From Lachnospiraceae bacterium XBD2001 (GTDB lineage Bacteria; Bacillota; Clostridia; Lachnospirales; Lachnospiraceae), in the NCBI GenBank assembly GCA_900116395.1, contig FPAN01000008.1:108679-172678 (forward strand): a stretch of DNA of 64,000 bases, read 5' to 3'. The notes under the pieces are model-generated. The model did not search any database. It worked only from the letters and a program-made list of their open reading frames with translations, and was not told where the DNA came from. Positions 1 through 6,776 of the stretch are shown piece by piece. The stretch's first letter is position 1. Each line of letters begins with the position of its first letter. Both the position numbers and the translations under genes were made by a program.

Positions 1-795
1 ATAATGGTTTGCAAATATTACCGAAGCACGCTTGTTTCCATCGACGAATATCTGTGCTCTCATGCAATACATGCACAGCTCAATAGCGATATCTAAAGGT
101 TCTTTATCACTTTTTAGAATATCACTAATTCTCTCAATTACCTGCGATTCAATTGGAAGTGGCGGAACATATTTCGTTCCACCGATTGAAACAGGAACGC
201 CTCGTATTCTTCCACCATCATGAAAAAAGCCTTCATTTACAAGCTTTGCGATATGACATAGCAAATAGTAATTACTATCCGCCTGAATCACATCATTATC
301 AAGTATAAATTCCCATGCATGCTTCAGATTGAGAATTTTTTGTACATCGTCAGCTGTCATACCATTGACGGTACCATTCTCAATAATCTCTTCCGTCTGT
401 GGAAAAGTTGTAGCAACACCTTCCAAGACTGCCTGATCATATATATTGGACTTCATATTTGCCCTAGCAAAATCAAGATTTGAAATTACCTCAGGTGAAA
501 GTTCATTTTGCGTATAACCATTCGCAGCAAGTTCTTTATCAACTCTTCGAATCTGCTTTTTAAGCTCTCTGGACTCTTTTGTATTGCGAAGCAATAATTG
601 ATACAAATCATCAGAATAAACATCAACATAAGTAGATGTTAATCTGCCATTCACTCTTTTGCGAATATATAGGTATCGACCGCTGCTATTCTCTTTTACT
701 TCAGGCGATCCATCGTATGGAATTAAATTCAAACGAGCCTGATAATCAGCTCTTTCCTGCAACAACTGCTGAATTACATTAAAATTGCTATCCAT
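1..795 (-). CDS. Fic-domain protein, C-terminus off the window, catalytic His replaced by Gln
   Basis: An open frame starts at the ATG at 795, six bases after an AAAGGAGGC ribosome binding site, and runs off the left edge after 265 codons. The N-terminal half is a charged region of the kind seen upstream of Fic domains. The Fic signature lies near residues 250-258 and reads QIFVDGNKR. Fic AMP-transferases use HxFx(D/E)GNxR, where the His is the catalytic base, so this copy has Gln in its place while the D-G-N-x-R phosphate-binding part is kept. Fic enzymes normally transfer AMP or another nucleotide part to target proteins; this one may be inactive or work differently. It sits behind a four-site operator array, suggesting autoregulation. 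The Fic identity is firm; the activity is not. Confidence 0.85.
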   Translation of the reverse strand, partial: MDSNFNVIQQLLQERADYQARLNLIPYDGSPEVKENSSGRYLYIRKRVNGRLTSTYVDVYSDDLYQLLLRNTKESRELKKQIRRVDKELAANGYTQNELSPEVISNLDFARANMKSNIYDQAVLEGVATTFPQTEEIIENGTVNGMTADDVQKILNLKHAWEFILDNDVIQADSNYYLLCHIAKLVNEGFFHDGGRIRGVPVSIGGTKYVPPLPIESQVIERISDILKSDKEPLDIAIELCMYCMRAQIFVDGNKRASVIFANHY

Positions 796-806
796 CAAAA
801 GCCTCC

Positions 807-907
807 TTTAGGGAACTTTTCTATTAAAATTCTAGCAAAAAGTTCCCTAAAGCGCAATAAAATTTAGGGAACTTTTATATTTTCTACAGCCGCAAAAGTT
901 CCCTAAA
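807..907. promoter_or_regulatory. Four-copy operator array in front of the Fic gene
   Basis: The 14-mer AAAAGTTCCCTAAA or its exact reverse complement occurs four times: 807-820 (reverse), 837-850 (forward), 863-876 (reverse) and 894-907 (forward). Together they make two inverted pairs. Centres are about 30, 26 and 31 bp apart, so sites lie on nearly the same DNA face. The first copy touches the Fic ribosome binding site and the others cover where its promoter must be. This is the layout of a cooperative repressor operator. The cognate regulator is not visible in the window; it could be encoded to the left, or be the Fic protein itself. Confidence 0.75.
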
Positions 908-911
908 AGAA

Positions 912-991
912 ATGACACCCCGGGACGGGGTTATCCATTCATTGCATCTCGATAAGTACAATGACACCCTAACCCCGTCCCCAGGTGTCAT
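912..991. repeat. REP-like palindromic element, copy A
   Basis: About 80 bp with arms ATGACACC.CGGGACGGGGTTA and the matching TAACCCCGTCCCC.GGTGTCAT around an imperfect inner stem CATTG...CAATG. It ends one base before the stop codon of the minus-strand HMA gene. Its inner sequence is almost identical to copy D at 2179-2257. Confidence 0.9.
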
Positions 992-992
992 T

Positions 993-1244
993 CTAAAATA
1001 GTCCCAAGAACTTCTTCGTATATGGCTCCGTATTAACAGACTGCACCGTGTAGCCTGTCTCGGCGATAGCAGCCGTGATCTTATCTTCGTCCGGCGCCTG
1101 CTCTGAGATAAAAGTGCTTTCGCCCTTGGTATGAGAGCTCTTCACTTTCTGAGCATCCGGAACTACTTTTCTAATAACATCATTGATGTGCGCCTCACAC
1201 ATGCCACACATCATTCCATCGATTTTCAAAACTGTCTTAACCAT
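993..1244 (-). CDS. Heavy-metal-associated (HMA) domain protein
   Basis: This 83-residue protein starts MVKTVLKIDGMMCGMCEAH. The GMxCxxC motif (residues 10-15) is the metal-binding loop of HMA copper chaperones and of the N-terminal domains of copper P-type ATPases. The rest fits the beta-alpha-beta-beta-alpha-beta fold expected for this length. It would bind Cu(I) or a similar soft metal in the cytoplasm. The only neighbour in the same orientation is a 28-codon membrane peptide gene upstream, with a palindromic operator ahead of it. No P-type ATPase is present in the window. Confident on the family, not on the metal. Confidence 0.88.
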   Translation of the reverse strand: MVKTVLKIDGMMCGMCEAHINDVIRKVVPDAQKVKSSHTKGESTFISEQAPDEDKITAAIAETGYTVQSVNTEPYTKKFLGLF

Positions 1245-1266
1245 AATATCTACTTACTTCCTTCCC

Positions 1267-1345
1267 ATGACACCCGGGGACGGGGTTTGCGATTCATTGT
1301 ATTCCAATCGGTACAATGACTCACTAACCCCGTCCCCGGGTGTCA
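1267..1345. repeat. REP-like palindromic element, copy B
   Basis: Arms are ATGACACCCGGGGACGGGG and CCCCGTCCCCGGGTGTCA, with inner GATTCATTGTA / TACAATGACTC. It lies between the HMA gene and the 28-codon ORF, 22 bp after the latter's stop codon. Confidence 0.9.
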
Positions 1346-1367
1346 AAACAATCCAAGAAACATCTTC

Positions 1368-1454
1368 CTACAACTTGTGCCGATGTTTATAAAAAGCCTG
1401 CCAAGCAAAAGCACAAACAAGAATTAGCAACGCGATAACCAGTTTCAATGTCAT
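1368..1454 (-). CDS. 28-residue single-pass membrane peptide
   Basis: ATG at 1454 follows an AAGGGGGTG ribosome binding site. The peptide is hydrophobic from residue 3 to about 17 (LKLVIALLILVCAFAWQAF) and ends in a basic tail, YKHRHKL. This fits one membrane helix with the basic end in the cytoplasm. A clear -10 box and a palindrome lie directly upstream, so it heads a transcript that probably also includes the HMA gene. Short membrane peptides of this kind accompany metal transport genes in Firmicutes, but no specific family is recognised. Being short, the call rests on the promoter, ribosome binding site and composition. Confidence 0.55.
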   Translation of the reverse strand: MTLKLVIALLILVCAFAWQAFYKHRHKL

Positions 1455-1486
1455 ATCACGCACCCCCTTACTCATCTACTACATAT

Positions 1487-1518
1487 ATTATAGCACACGC
1501 TGTTAGTTAAAGCTAACA
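1487..1518 (-). promoter_or_regulatory. Promoter with palindromic operator, possibly metal-responsive
   Basis: On the minus strand the -10 box TATAAT lies at 1487-1492. Upstream, at 1501-1518, is the palindrome TGTTAGTTAAAGCTAACA, whose TGTTAG/CTAACA ends are exact inverted repeats covering the -35/spacer. The form resembles operators of DtxR/IdeR/MntR-type metal repressors. That would suit the HMA gene downstream, but the regulator assignment is inference. Confidence 0.55.
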
Positions 1519-1533
1519 CCTTTTGTAAAAAAA

Positions 1534-1567
1534 GAGCCCCCAGGGACTCCCCGTCCCCCTGAGTCAT
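1534..1567 (-). terminator. Half REP element (copy C) with T-run, likely terminator
   Basis: Only the right arm of the repeat remains: CCCCGTCCCCCTGAGTCA at 1549-1566, the CAGG/CCTG arm type also seen in copy J at 53720. Read on the minus strand, CAGGG..CCCTG can pair and is followed by GGGGGCTC and seven T's. It begins 3 bp after the stop codon of the gene at 1570-2163, so it probably terminates that transcript. Confidence 0.55.
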
Positions 1568-1569
1568 AT

Positions 1570-2163
1570 CTATCTCTTCTCTACTTCTCCATCTCGTATT
1601 GTGATACCACCCTTCATAGAAGCATAGTGAAGCTTCATCTTCTCACCATAGAGAAGATTTCTCATCTCGTTGACGAAATAATCCCTTGAAAAAACACATG
1701 TGTATTCCGGATGCAACGCGACCGTCACAGGCTCATCGTTGAACTTGCGGGTGATGCGCTCCTGCAGCATGCTGTCCGGATCATACCAATCCCAGTGATA
1801 CCACAACTCTCCCGTGATATGATTCAAACCACCTGTCGCCTGGCGACCATGGGTCTTCGTAAAAACATTATCACCCGACATCTGAAAGTAGCTTCTTACA
1901 TCAGCCTCCGTGAACCCTTCACGCAATAAAGCATCCTTAATCGCCTCAGAAATAAAAGCATCCAGGTTCTTCCAAATGGAAGGCTTCAGATTGGTGTAAA
2001 TCATACTGTATCTGCTACTAGGATGAACAATAACAAGCACGTTGCGATTCTCTACCTTGGTCAAATTCACTTCCCACCAAAAGCGAAAATCTTCCACCTG
2101 CGACTTAGCTAATGACAGCCCCTTTATTTTCTTTTGCACGTTTGTGGTTAAGCCATATTCCAT
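1570..2163 (-). CDS. DUF6933-like protein
   Basis: This 197-residue soluble protein starts at an ATG after AAAGGGGACTAGACT. A segment near residues 30-75 (NRNVLVIVHPSSRYSMIY and the following helix) resembles the DUF6933 family, in which a short strand with N-R-x-V-L-V is followed by a helix of an I-x-E-A-I pattern. No catalytic motif, signal peptide or membrane segment is seen. Function unknown. It is monocistronic, bounded by a half REP element downstream and a full one upstream. Composition is like the chromosomal flank, not the AT-rich island. The family name is from memory of its pattern and is tentative. Confidence 0.55.
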   Translation of the reverse strand: MEYGLTTNVQKKIKGLSLAKSQVEDFRFWWEVNLTKVENRNVLVIVHPSSRYSMIYTNLKPSIWKNLDAFISEAIKDALLREGFTEADVRSYFQMSGDNVFTKTHGRQATGGLNHITGELWYHWDWYDPDSMLQERITRKFNDEPVTVALHPEYTCVFSRDYFVNEMRNLLYGEKMKLHYASMKGGITIRDGEVEKR

Positions 2164-2178
2164 AGTCTAGTCCCCTTT

Positions 2179-2257
2179 ATGACACCCCGGGACGGGGTTA
2201 TCCATTCATTGCATCTCGATAAGTACAATGACACCCTAACCCCGTCCCCGGGTGTCA
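2179..2257. repeat. REP-like palindromic element, copy D
   Basis: Nearly identical to copy A at 912-991, including the inner TTATCCATTCATTGCATCTC, with one difference in the right arm that restores pairing (CCCCGGG here, CCCCAGG in A). Its last three bases (2255-2257) are the stop codon of the macrodomain gene. Confidence 0.9.
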
Positions 2258-2794
2258 CCTCGCCTTCAGCCCCAACTTCTCATACGGTTCCATCTCCACT
2301 TCACGGAAACAGCACAGCGTAATCTTCATCTCCACATCCGGATGTGCATCCATCCACGCCGCAATGGCATCAAGTGCAACCCGCGCCGCCTCATCCAGCG
2401 GATACCCATAGATACCGGTAGAGATCCCCGGAAAAGCAATGCTACTACATCCATTCTCCAGTGCCAGATCAAGGCACTTGGTATAACAACCACCCAGCAA
2501 CTCAGCATCCTTCGCAGTCCCATGGTACACCGGTCCAACCGTATGAATAATGTGCTTCGCATTGGAAATGTTGTAAGCCCCAGTAATCTTCGCATCCCCA
2601 GTCTTGCAACCATGGAGCATCCTGCACTCCTCAAGCAGCTTCGGTCCAGCAGCACGATGAATCGCACCATCCACACCACCGCCACCGAGCAGACTAGTAT
2701 TGGCCGCATTCACAATAGCATCCACATGCATATCCACCACGCTCGCCTGCACTAGGGTAATATTCTTAAGTACATCCGGATTATAGTTACTCAT
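2255..2794 (-). CDS. Macrodomain protein, O-acetyl-ADP-ribose deacetylase type
   Basis: At 179 residues it is a stand-alone macrodomain. The ADP-ribose-binding signatures are clear: VDAIVNAANTSLLGGGGVDGAIH (about residues 24-47) and the second loop AFPGISTGIYGYPLDEAA (about 122-139). This family (MacroD/YmdB type) removes acetyl or ADP-ribose groups from ADP-ribose derivatives or modified proteins. The start ATG follows AAGGGGGATTCATAG. The stop codon lies inside REP copy D. It stands at the left edge of the accessory region; no ADP-ribosyltransferase partner is visible. Could be housekeeping or protective. Confidence 0.93.
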   Translation of the reverse strand: MSNYNPDVLKNITLVQASVVDMHVDAIVNAANTSLLGGGGVDGAIHRAAGPKLLEECRMLHGCKTGDAKITGAYNISNAKHIIHTVGPVYHGTAKDAELLGGCYTKCLDLALENGCSSIAFPGISTGIYGYPLDEAARVALDAIAAWMDAHPDVEMKITLCCFREVEMEPYEKLGLKAR

Positions 2795-2826
2795 CTATGA
2801 ATCCCCCTTACACATTTTGTAAAAAA

Positions 2827-2866
2827 AGCTGCTGAGCGAACCCAGCGCTTCAACCCGCGAATCGAA
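2827..2866 (-). terminator. Terminator built from a shortened repeat (direct repeat 1)
   Basis: On the minus strand TTCGATTCGCGGGTTGAAGCG runs into GCTGGGTTCGCTCAGCAGC and seven T's, a hairpin with T-run following the DUF4298 stop. The same blocks occur at 5646-5715, where 28 more bases separate them. This copy looks like a deletion derivative. Together the two copies bracket the DUF4298/NUDIX/deaminase module. Confidence 0.75.
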
Positions 2867-3148
2867 TTATCGCTCGCCAATTTGCTCTAACAATTCCCGG
2901 TTTCTTTCCAACAAGTTATAAATAGCATCTTCAGACAAAACACCACGCTTCAAATCCCCTGGCAGCTTTCCTTGCTCATCTAATGCCAAGTCCCGCTTCC
3001 AACTCTCACTGGAATAGTACGCATCCAGAATCTTGATGTCGTCCTGAAGCTTATCAAATTCATCCAACTTCTGCTCCAGTTCTTCGATCACAACTGTTGC
3101 CCGGTTCAGAATGGCTTCCATCTTCATAATACGTTCCTTGGTCGTCAT
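2867..3148 (-). CDS. DUF4298 family protein
   Basis: This 93-residue, strongly helical, charged protein matches the DUF4298 pattern: a long N-terminal coiled-coil-like helix (residues 8-40), then LDAYYSSESWKRDLALDEQGKLP and a short C-terminal helical segment. The family has no known function and is common in Firmicutes. The gene follows the NUDIX gene by 5 bp, with AGAGGAATAGATACG before its ATG, so the two are co-transcribed with the deaminase-like gene upstream. The stop codon TAA is the first triplet of a repeat that also occurs upstream of the module. Confidence 0.8.
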   Translation of the reverse strand: MTTKERIMKMEAILNRATVVIEELEQKLDEFDKLQDDIKILDAYYSSESWKRDLALDEQGKLPGDLKRGVLSEDAIYNLLERNRELLEQIGER

Positions 3149-3153
3149 CGTAT

Positions 3154-3930
3154 CTATTCCTCTCGCTTAATATAATTACGCACAATCTCAAGCCCGCCCA
3201 TCGGAACACAGAACTTCTCATCCCTTGGCGGCTGGCACGCCTGATACACTTCCTCTAGGTCGAACCACTCTACGCTATCCAGCTCTTCCTTTTGGATGGT
3301 CAGCTTCTCAACATCAACGTCTTTGTCATAGACATAGACGAATGCAATTTCATTATCCTTGAATGGCTTACCATGAAATTCCTTCTCATACTGAATCGGA
3401 AAAGTTCCTACAAAATGCAAATCATCCGGATTCGCCTGAATTCCAAGCTCCTCAGATAATTCTCTAACAGCAGATTCCAATGGCTCATCCCCAGCCTGAA
3501 TATGCCCAGCTGATGAAGTGTCATATCTTCCCGGAAAAGAATCCTTATTCAAGGCTCTCTTCTGTAACAGAACCTCTGTCTTATCTCTGTTGTCACGAAC
3601 TACCCATATGTGAGCTGTTCTGTGCCGAATGCCCTCAGCGTGTGCCTGTGACCTTGTCACAGTCTTGCCAGTAGGCTGCCCATTTTCATCTACAGTATCA
3701 AAAATCTCTTCTTCCATATTACTCCCATATAGGCCATGATCTATATAGCCCTTCGTAAAACCTAGAATAATATCGCTGGAGTATCCTCCACCGTGTGAAA
3801 AAGATATTCCCATAATATCTTTGGTAATCGCTTCTAGCTGTTCGTCAGTAATGCTGATTCCTTGTGATTCAAACGCCTTGCCTACAACCGATTTACAGCG
3901 TTCTAAATCTTCCCGGCTCACATCGATCAC
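3154..3930 (-). CDS. NUDIX hydrolase with an N-terminal helical extension
   Basis: The 258-residue protein has an N-terminal region (1-72) of helical character and a NUDIX domain from about 73. The Nudix box is at about residues 148-170: G, five residues, D, then PLESAVRELSEELGI. The REL..EE..G core needed for divalent metal binding is intact; the first Glu of the canonical box is Asp. The YfcD/IDI-like form FDTVDENGQPTG is present. It should hydrolyse a nucleoside diphosphate-linked compound. The start is a GTG overlapping the TGA of the upstream deaminase-like gene, indicating translational coupling. The substrate cannot be deduced. Confidence 0.88.
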   Translation of the reverse strand: MIDVSREDLERCKSVVGKAFESQGISITDEQLEAITKDIMGISFSHGGGYSSDIILGFTKGYIDHGLYGSNMEEEIFDTVDENGQPTGKTVTRSQAHAEGIRHRTAHIWVVRDNRDKTEVLLQKRALNKDSFPGRYDTSSAGHIQAGDEPLESAVRELSEELGIQANPDDLHFVGTFPIQYEKEFHGKPFKDNEIAFVYVYDKDVDVEKLTIQKEELDSVEWFDLEEVYQACQPPRDEKFCVPMGGLEIVRNYIKREE

Positions 3931-5594
3931 AATTCAATGCTCCCTCTTTTAGCTTTAACTATCGCAAGTTCTTCTGCTTTTGCTAATCGCTCGGCAAAGC
4001 CATCAAGTTCTTCTTTGATTTCATCCTCATCAACCATATTGTATTCACCAAAGTCCACACACTTAATTTTGTGATGTTTTAATACTCGCTCGCACATATA
4101 ACAAGGCGACCACCTAGAATAGATTACAAATTCCGTATTATCCGGCTCGTTTTCATACCGCTGGACAAGGCGCCGCTCTGCGCATGAAAACATTCTGCGG
4201 TAGCGAGATGGTTTCCTTATACCGTTCACCTTGCTCTCCCTATCAGCTTCTTTCTTAGTAATTACCCCATGTGGTCTAGCGGAAGTACTCCATCTATACT
4301 CGCTTTCTCCATACTCCGTCCTATCTATTACCGTATAAGCGGTACCCTTAGCACACTTACTCATAAATATAGCCTTAACGCTATTATAAGTAAGATCCTT
4401 ATTTCCGCAGATTGCAAGATAATTTGTCCCTTTTCCATTAGTTAGAACAGCAAAGCATTTCTTTTTTATGTGACTATCATATCTCTCGTGCACAAATATT
4501 TTTCGTAGATATTGATCCCTATATAGAATGCTCTTAGCTCGCTCATATTCTTCTTCACCAGGACTCTTTATACCAGGACTTCCCATATAGCACATAAGCA
4601 TATCACTATTTATTAAACTAATCGTTTTTGACTGATTCTCATAGAATAATAAAGAAAGCGTTCTTAAAAGACTATGAAAAGACTCTTCACCCCCATCCAT
4701 AGGCTCCCATAATTCCGGCGGTTGTGACTCCTTAATCCTTTTAATTTCTTCAGCAGATTTGTATTTTTCACCAGTTGAGCGAAAATAAAGCAATTCATTA
4801 AAATATAAAATAATCCATAACAGGTGGCCTATTGAACCAGCACGTTTACTTCTACAAAAAGAAAGAACCGCATTTAACGACTTTATAAAGCTCAACCATT
4901 CCTTGCGCTTCGATGGACAAACCGACTTAGCATAATAAACTAGGTTTACAAACTCCTCAGAATCAGTAATATCATTATTAAGCCCACTTAAGGAATCATC
5001 ATTTTTGTAATTATCGCCTTCTACATATTCATTAACTAACTTGATAAAAGCGTAAAAAATGTTCTCTATTCTCTTTCGCACAGGATATATAGATTTTTCA
5101 ATATTATCATCGCTCTTATTTTTTAAAGCTTTTCTCCAAAAATGTTCTACTAGGCTGTTTTTATATTCATTTTCATAGATTTTCCGGTTCGCATAATAGC
5201 GCTTTATCTCATTTATAAAGAAACATTCTAATTCAACGAAGAACATTTCATTCCCTTCAAGTTTATGAAGCATATCTAAATTTACTTCGTTATGAGACTC
5301 GCTATTCATATATACAACTGCATTGATAAAACTAGCTTCGCCATGTATGCTCGCTACTATACTTGCAATCTGTAAGAACTCTTCATCCGTCTCAGCAAAT
5401 TCTTTTGGATTATTATTTGATTCATGCCGGCCACCCTGTTCCTGATGTTGTCCTTCTTCAGTATTTCGTCCTTTCTTTGGGTTATCGCACGTATCTAGAT
5501 CATTCTCTGATTCATATAATAGATTTCTATTATTTAGCGACTCTACAAACAGTTTCTCATCTATATATGTAACATTTTCCCCCATCTCATCCAT
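3927..5594 (-). CDS. Large protein with C-terminal cytidine-deaminase-like zinc motif
   Basis: I place the start at the ATG at 5594 (555 residues) because AAGGAGGAG lies 12 bases upstream; an ATG at 5630 has no ribosome binding site, and the longer frame reads through a repeat. The C-terminal 90 residues contain SCAERRL (CAE near 471-473) and SPCYMC (near 496-501). This is the (H/C)AE...PCxxC zinc site of cytidine and nucleotide deaminases. The preceding 400 residues are helical and unrecognised; residues before about 65 are acidic and low-complexity. A deaminase fused to a large helical region, coupled to a NUDIX hydrolase within a defence-rich island, suggests a nucleotide-targeting effector. 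That role is inference. Confidence 0.6.
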   Translation of the reverse strand: MDEMGENVTYIDEKLFVESLNNRNLLYESENDLDTCDNPKKGRNTEEGQHQEQGGRHESNNNPKEFAETDEEFLQIASIVASIHGEASFINAVVYMNSESHNEVNLDMLHKLEGNEMFFVELECFFINEIKRYYANRKIYENEYKNSLVEHFWRKALKNKSDDNIEKSIYPVRKRIENIFYAFIKLVNEYVEGDNYKNDDSLSGLNNDITDSEEFVNLVYYAKSVCPSKRKEWLSFIKSLNAVLSFCRSKRAGSIGHLLWIILYFNELLYFRSTGEKYKSAEEIKRIKESQPPELWEPMDGGEESFHSLLRTLSLLFYENQSKTISLINSDMLMCYMGSPGIKSPGEEEYERAKSILYRDQYLRKIFVHERYDSHIKKKCFAVLTNGKGTNYLAICGNKDLTYNSVKAIFMSKCAKGTAYTVIDRTEYGESEYRWSTSARPHGVITKKEADRESKVNGIRKPSRYRRMFSCAERRLVQRYENEPDNTEFVIYSRWSPCYMCERVLKHHKIKCVDFGEYNMVDEDEIKEELDGFAERLAKAEELAIVKAKRGSIEL

Positions 5595-5645
5595 ATTTAC
5601 TATTAACTCCTCCTTATCATTCTCGTTCATAATAATAGCAAAAGG

Positions 5646-5715
5646 CTGCTGAGCGAACCCAGCAGCAAATATATAAAATGCGGGCAAGCTTCGCTTCAAC
5701 CCGCGAATCGAATTA
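5646..5715 (-). repeat. Tandem hairpins (direct repeat 2) upstream of the deaminase-like gene
   Basis: On the minus strand TAATTCGATTCGCGGG starts this block. Hairpin one is GCGGG...AAGC/GCTT...CCCGC followed by ATTTT. Hairpin two is GCTGCTG...CAGCAGC followed by CTTTT. Both look like intrinsic terminators and lie between a good promoter at 5786-5814 and the deaminase-like gene. A shortened copy closes the same operon at 2827-2866. Confidence 0.7.
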
Positions 5716-5754
5716 GGCCTCCACCTCGTGGAGGGATGTTGAGGTATTGAACAT
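5713..5754 (-). CDS. 13-codon ORF at the head of the deaminase transcript
   Basis: ATG at 5754 follows GGAGG by seven bases and an excellent promoter lies just upstream. The reading frame, MFNTSTSLHEVEA, ends at a TAA which is also the first triplet of the hairpin repeat. It may be a leader peptide controlling the downstream hairpins, or the stub of a gene lost when the module was inserted. The DUF4298 gene stop codon stands in exactly the same position relative to the other repeat copy, which favours the stub. Confidence 0.4.
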   Translation of the reverse strand: MFNTSTSLHEVEA

Positions 5755-5785
5755 AAGCAACGCCTCCTTTCCTAATATCGATTCT

Positions 5786-5814
5786 ATTATAGGCGAATGT
5801 TGGGATTGCAACAA
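5786..5814 (-). promoter_or_regulatory. Sigma-70-type promoter of the deaminase module
   Basis: On the minus strand TTGTTG (5809-5814) and TATAAT (5786-5791) are separated by 17 bp. The expected transcript begins near 5779 and runs through the 13-codon ORF and tandem hairpins. Confidence 0.7.
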
Positions 5815-5823
5815 CGAAAAAAA

Positions 5824-5850
5824 GATCGCCCCCCTAGCAAAGTGACGATC
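5824..5850. terminator. Hairpin terminator after the nucleotidyltransferase-like gene
   Basis: GATCG...CGATC with T-rich tracts on both sides (TTTTTTTT on the minus strand, ATTTTT on the plus strand). It lies about 100 bp after the gene at 5952-6593 and probably ends that transcript. Confidence 0.6.
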
Positions 5851-5951
5851 ATTTTTATGATTAAAAAACCTTTTTGTATTCTTATTATGCTATCATTTGG
5901 GCATTATGCAATGCATCTCCTTAATGAACACTGTTCCATGTCCAAGAATCA

Positions 5952-6593
5952 TTAATTATGGTACCAATTAAAAACCTCACCAATTGTATACGCATAAATC
6001 GAACGAGATTTATTGTTTCGATTGGTATTCTTATTCTTGTTCGAGATATATTGATCACGAACAACATCCCAATAATTATTCTCCTTTAGCCAATCAATCT
6101 TGTATGGCAAATCATAAAATGCATTTTTTCTTTCCTCCCATACATAGGATTTGTCTTTCTTGCAGTTTTTAATATACCACTGATGCCAATCACCATCCTC
6201 ATCTTCAAATTCGTCTACAATAGCAAAATCGCAACTATGCTTTATAGCAGCCTTTTTCTTATCGATAGCTTTAATCGTAAGTACGCTAGTACTGTCCTCC
6301 GCAGTTTTATAACCATAACTAGGCGCTATTTTATCCAACGACTTTTTTAATATCTTTCGAATATACGAAGGCTCATAGTCATCAACATCATCTATCCAGA
6401 TGTCAACGTCAAAATCATATCCAACATTAGATTTTCTGTCTCGCGTAATCATATGGCGTGGTTCACTTCCAACAAATCGGAAATGAATATTTAATGTACC
6501 TCTTAGGTCACGCTGGACATCCTGAAGAATTAATACTACTTTTTTCTTTTCAGGCAAGTACTCTGCTCTTGCTACATACTCAAAATCATGCAT
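5952..6593 (-). CDS. Nucleotidyltransferase-like protein
   Basis: I use the ATG at 6593 (213 residues), which follows GAAGAAAGGTTTTGATT; the longer frame would begin at a GTG with no ribosome binding site. The pattern FRFVGSEPRH (about 33-42), then YDFDVDIWI (about 58-66) and later SCDFAIV (about 121-127) matches the nucleotidyltransferase core: a GS motif, a DxD pair and a third acidic residue on a strand. No C-terminal sensing domain is visible, so it is not an obvious CBASS cyclase. It stands alone behind a near-consensus promoter. Substrate unknown; the fold call is moderate. Confidence 0.45.
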   Translation of the reverse strand: MHDFEYVARAEYLPEKKKVVLILQDVQRDLRGTLNIHFRFVGSEPRHMITRDRKSNVGYDFDVDIWIDDVDDYEPSYIRKILKKSLDKIAPSYGYKTAEDSTSVLTIKAIDKKKAAIKHSCDFAIVDEFEDEDGDWHQWYIKNCKKDKSYVWEERKNAFYDLPYKIDWLKENNYWDVVRDQYISNKNKNTNRNNKSRSIYAYTIGEVFNWYHN

Positions 6594-6649
6594 AATCAAA
6601 ACCTTTCTTCGCCCATGCCCTTCATCTAGTGTCCTCACTAAATCGTTTG

Positions 6650-6678
6650 ATTGTATACCTGCCTCACGTACATGTCAA
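6650..6678 (-). promoter_or_regulatory. Near-consensus promoter of the nucleotidyltransferase-like gene
   Basis: TTGACA (6673-6678) and TACAAT (6650-6655) on the minus strand, 17 bp apart. This is among the strongest promoters seen in the window and lies about 57 bp before the chosen start codon. Confidence 0.75.
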
Positions 6679-6697
6679 TCCATAATTCATAGATTGC

Positions 6698-6732
6698 AAA
6701 AAAGCACTGGCCATGTACGGCTCCGTGCTTTT
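6698..6732 (-). terminator. Intrinsic terminator after the UDG-like gene
   Basis: AAAAGCAC and GTGCTTTT pair around a GGAGCC/GGCC inner stem. Six T's follow on the minus strand. It lies 45 bp after the stop codon of the gene at 6777-7367. Confidence 0.75.
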
Positions 6733-6776
6733 CTGCAGAAAGTGAGTAATACTATGAATAACAAAACAACACACTA

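Noticed and set aside
32..223. Plus-strand 63-codon ORF
   Set aside because: It is the antisense shadow of the Fic gene, which has the ribosome binding site, domain and full-length frame.
807..907. Four 14-mer copies as a short CRISPR array
   Set aside because: The copies alternate in orientation, are too short and have unequal spacers; they fit operators. No cas genes are present.
5952..6593. CBASS cyclase with effector
   Set aside because: The nucleotidyltransferase-like protein is short and no CBASS effector, Cap2/Cap3 or HORMA/TRIP13 gene is near.
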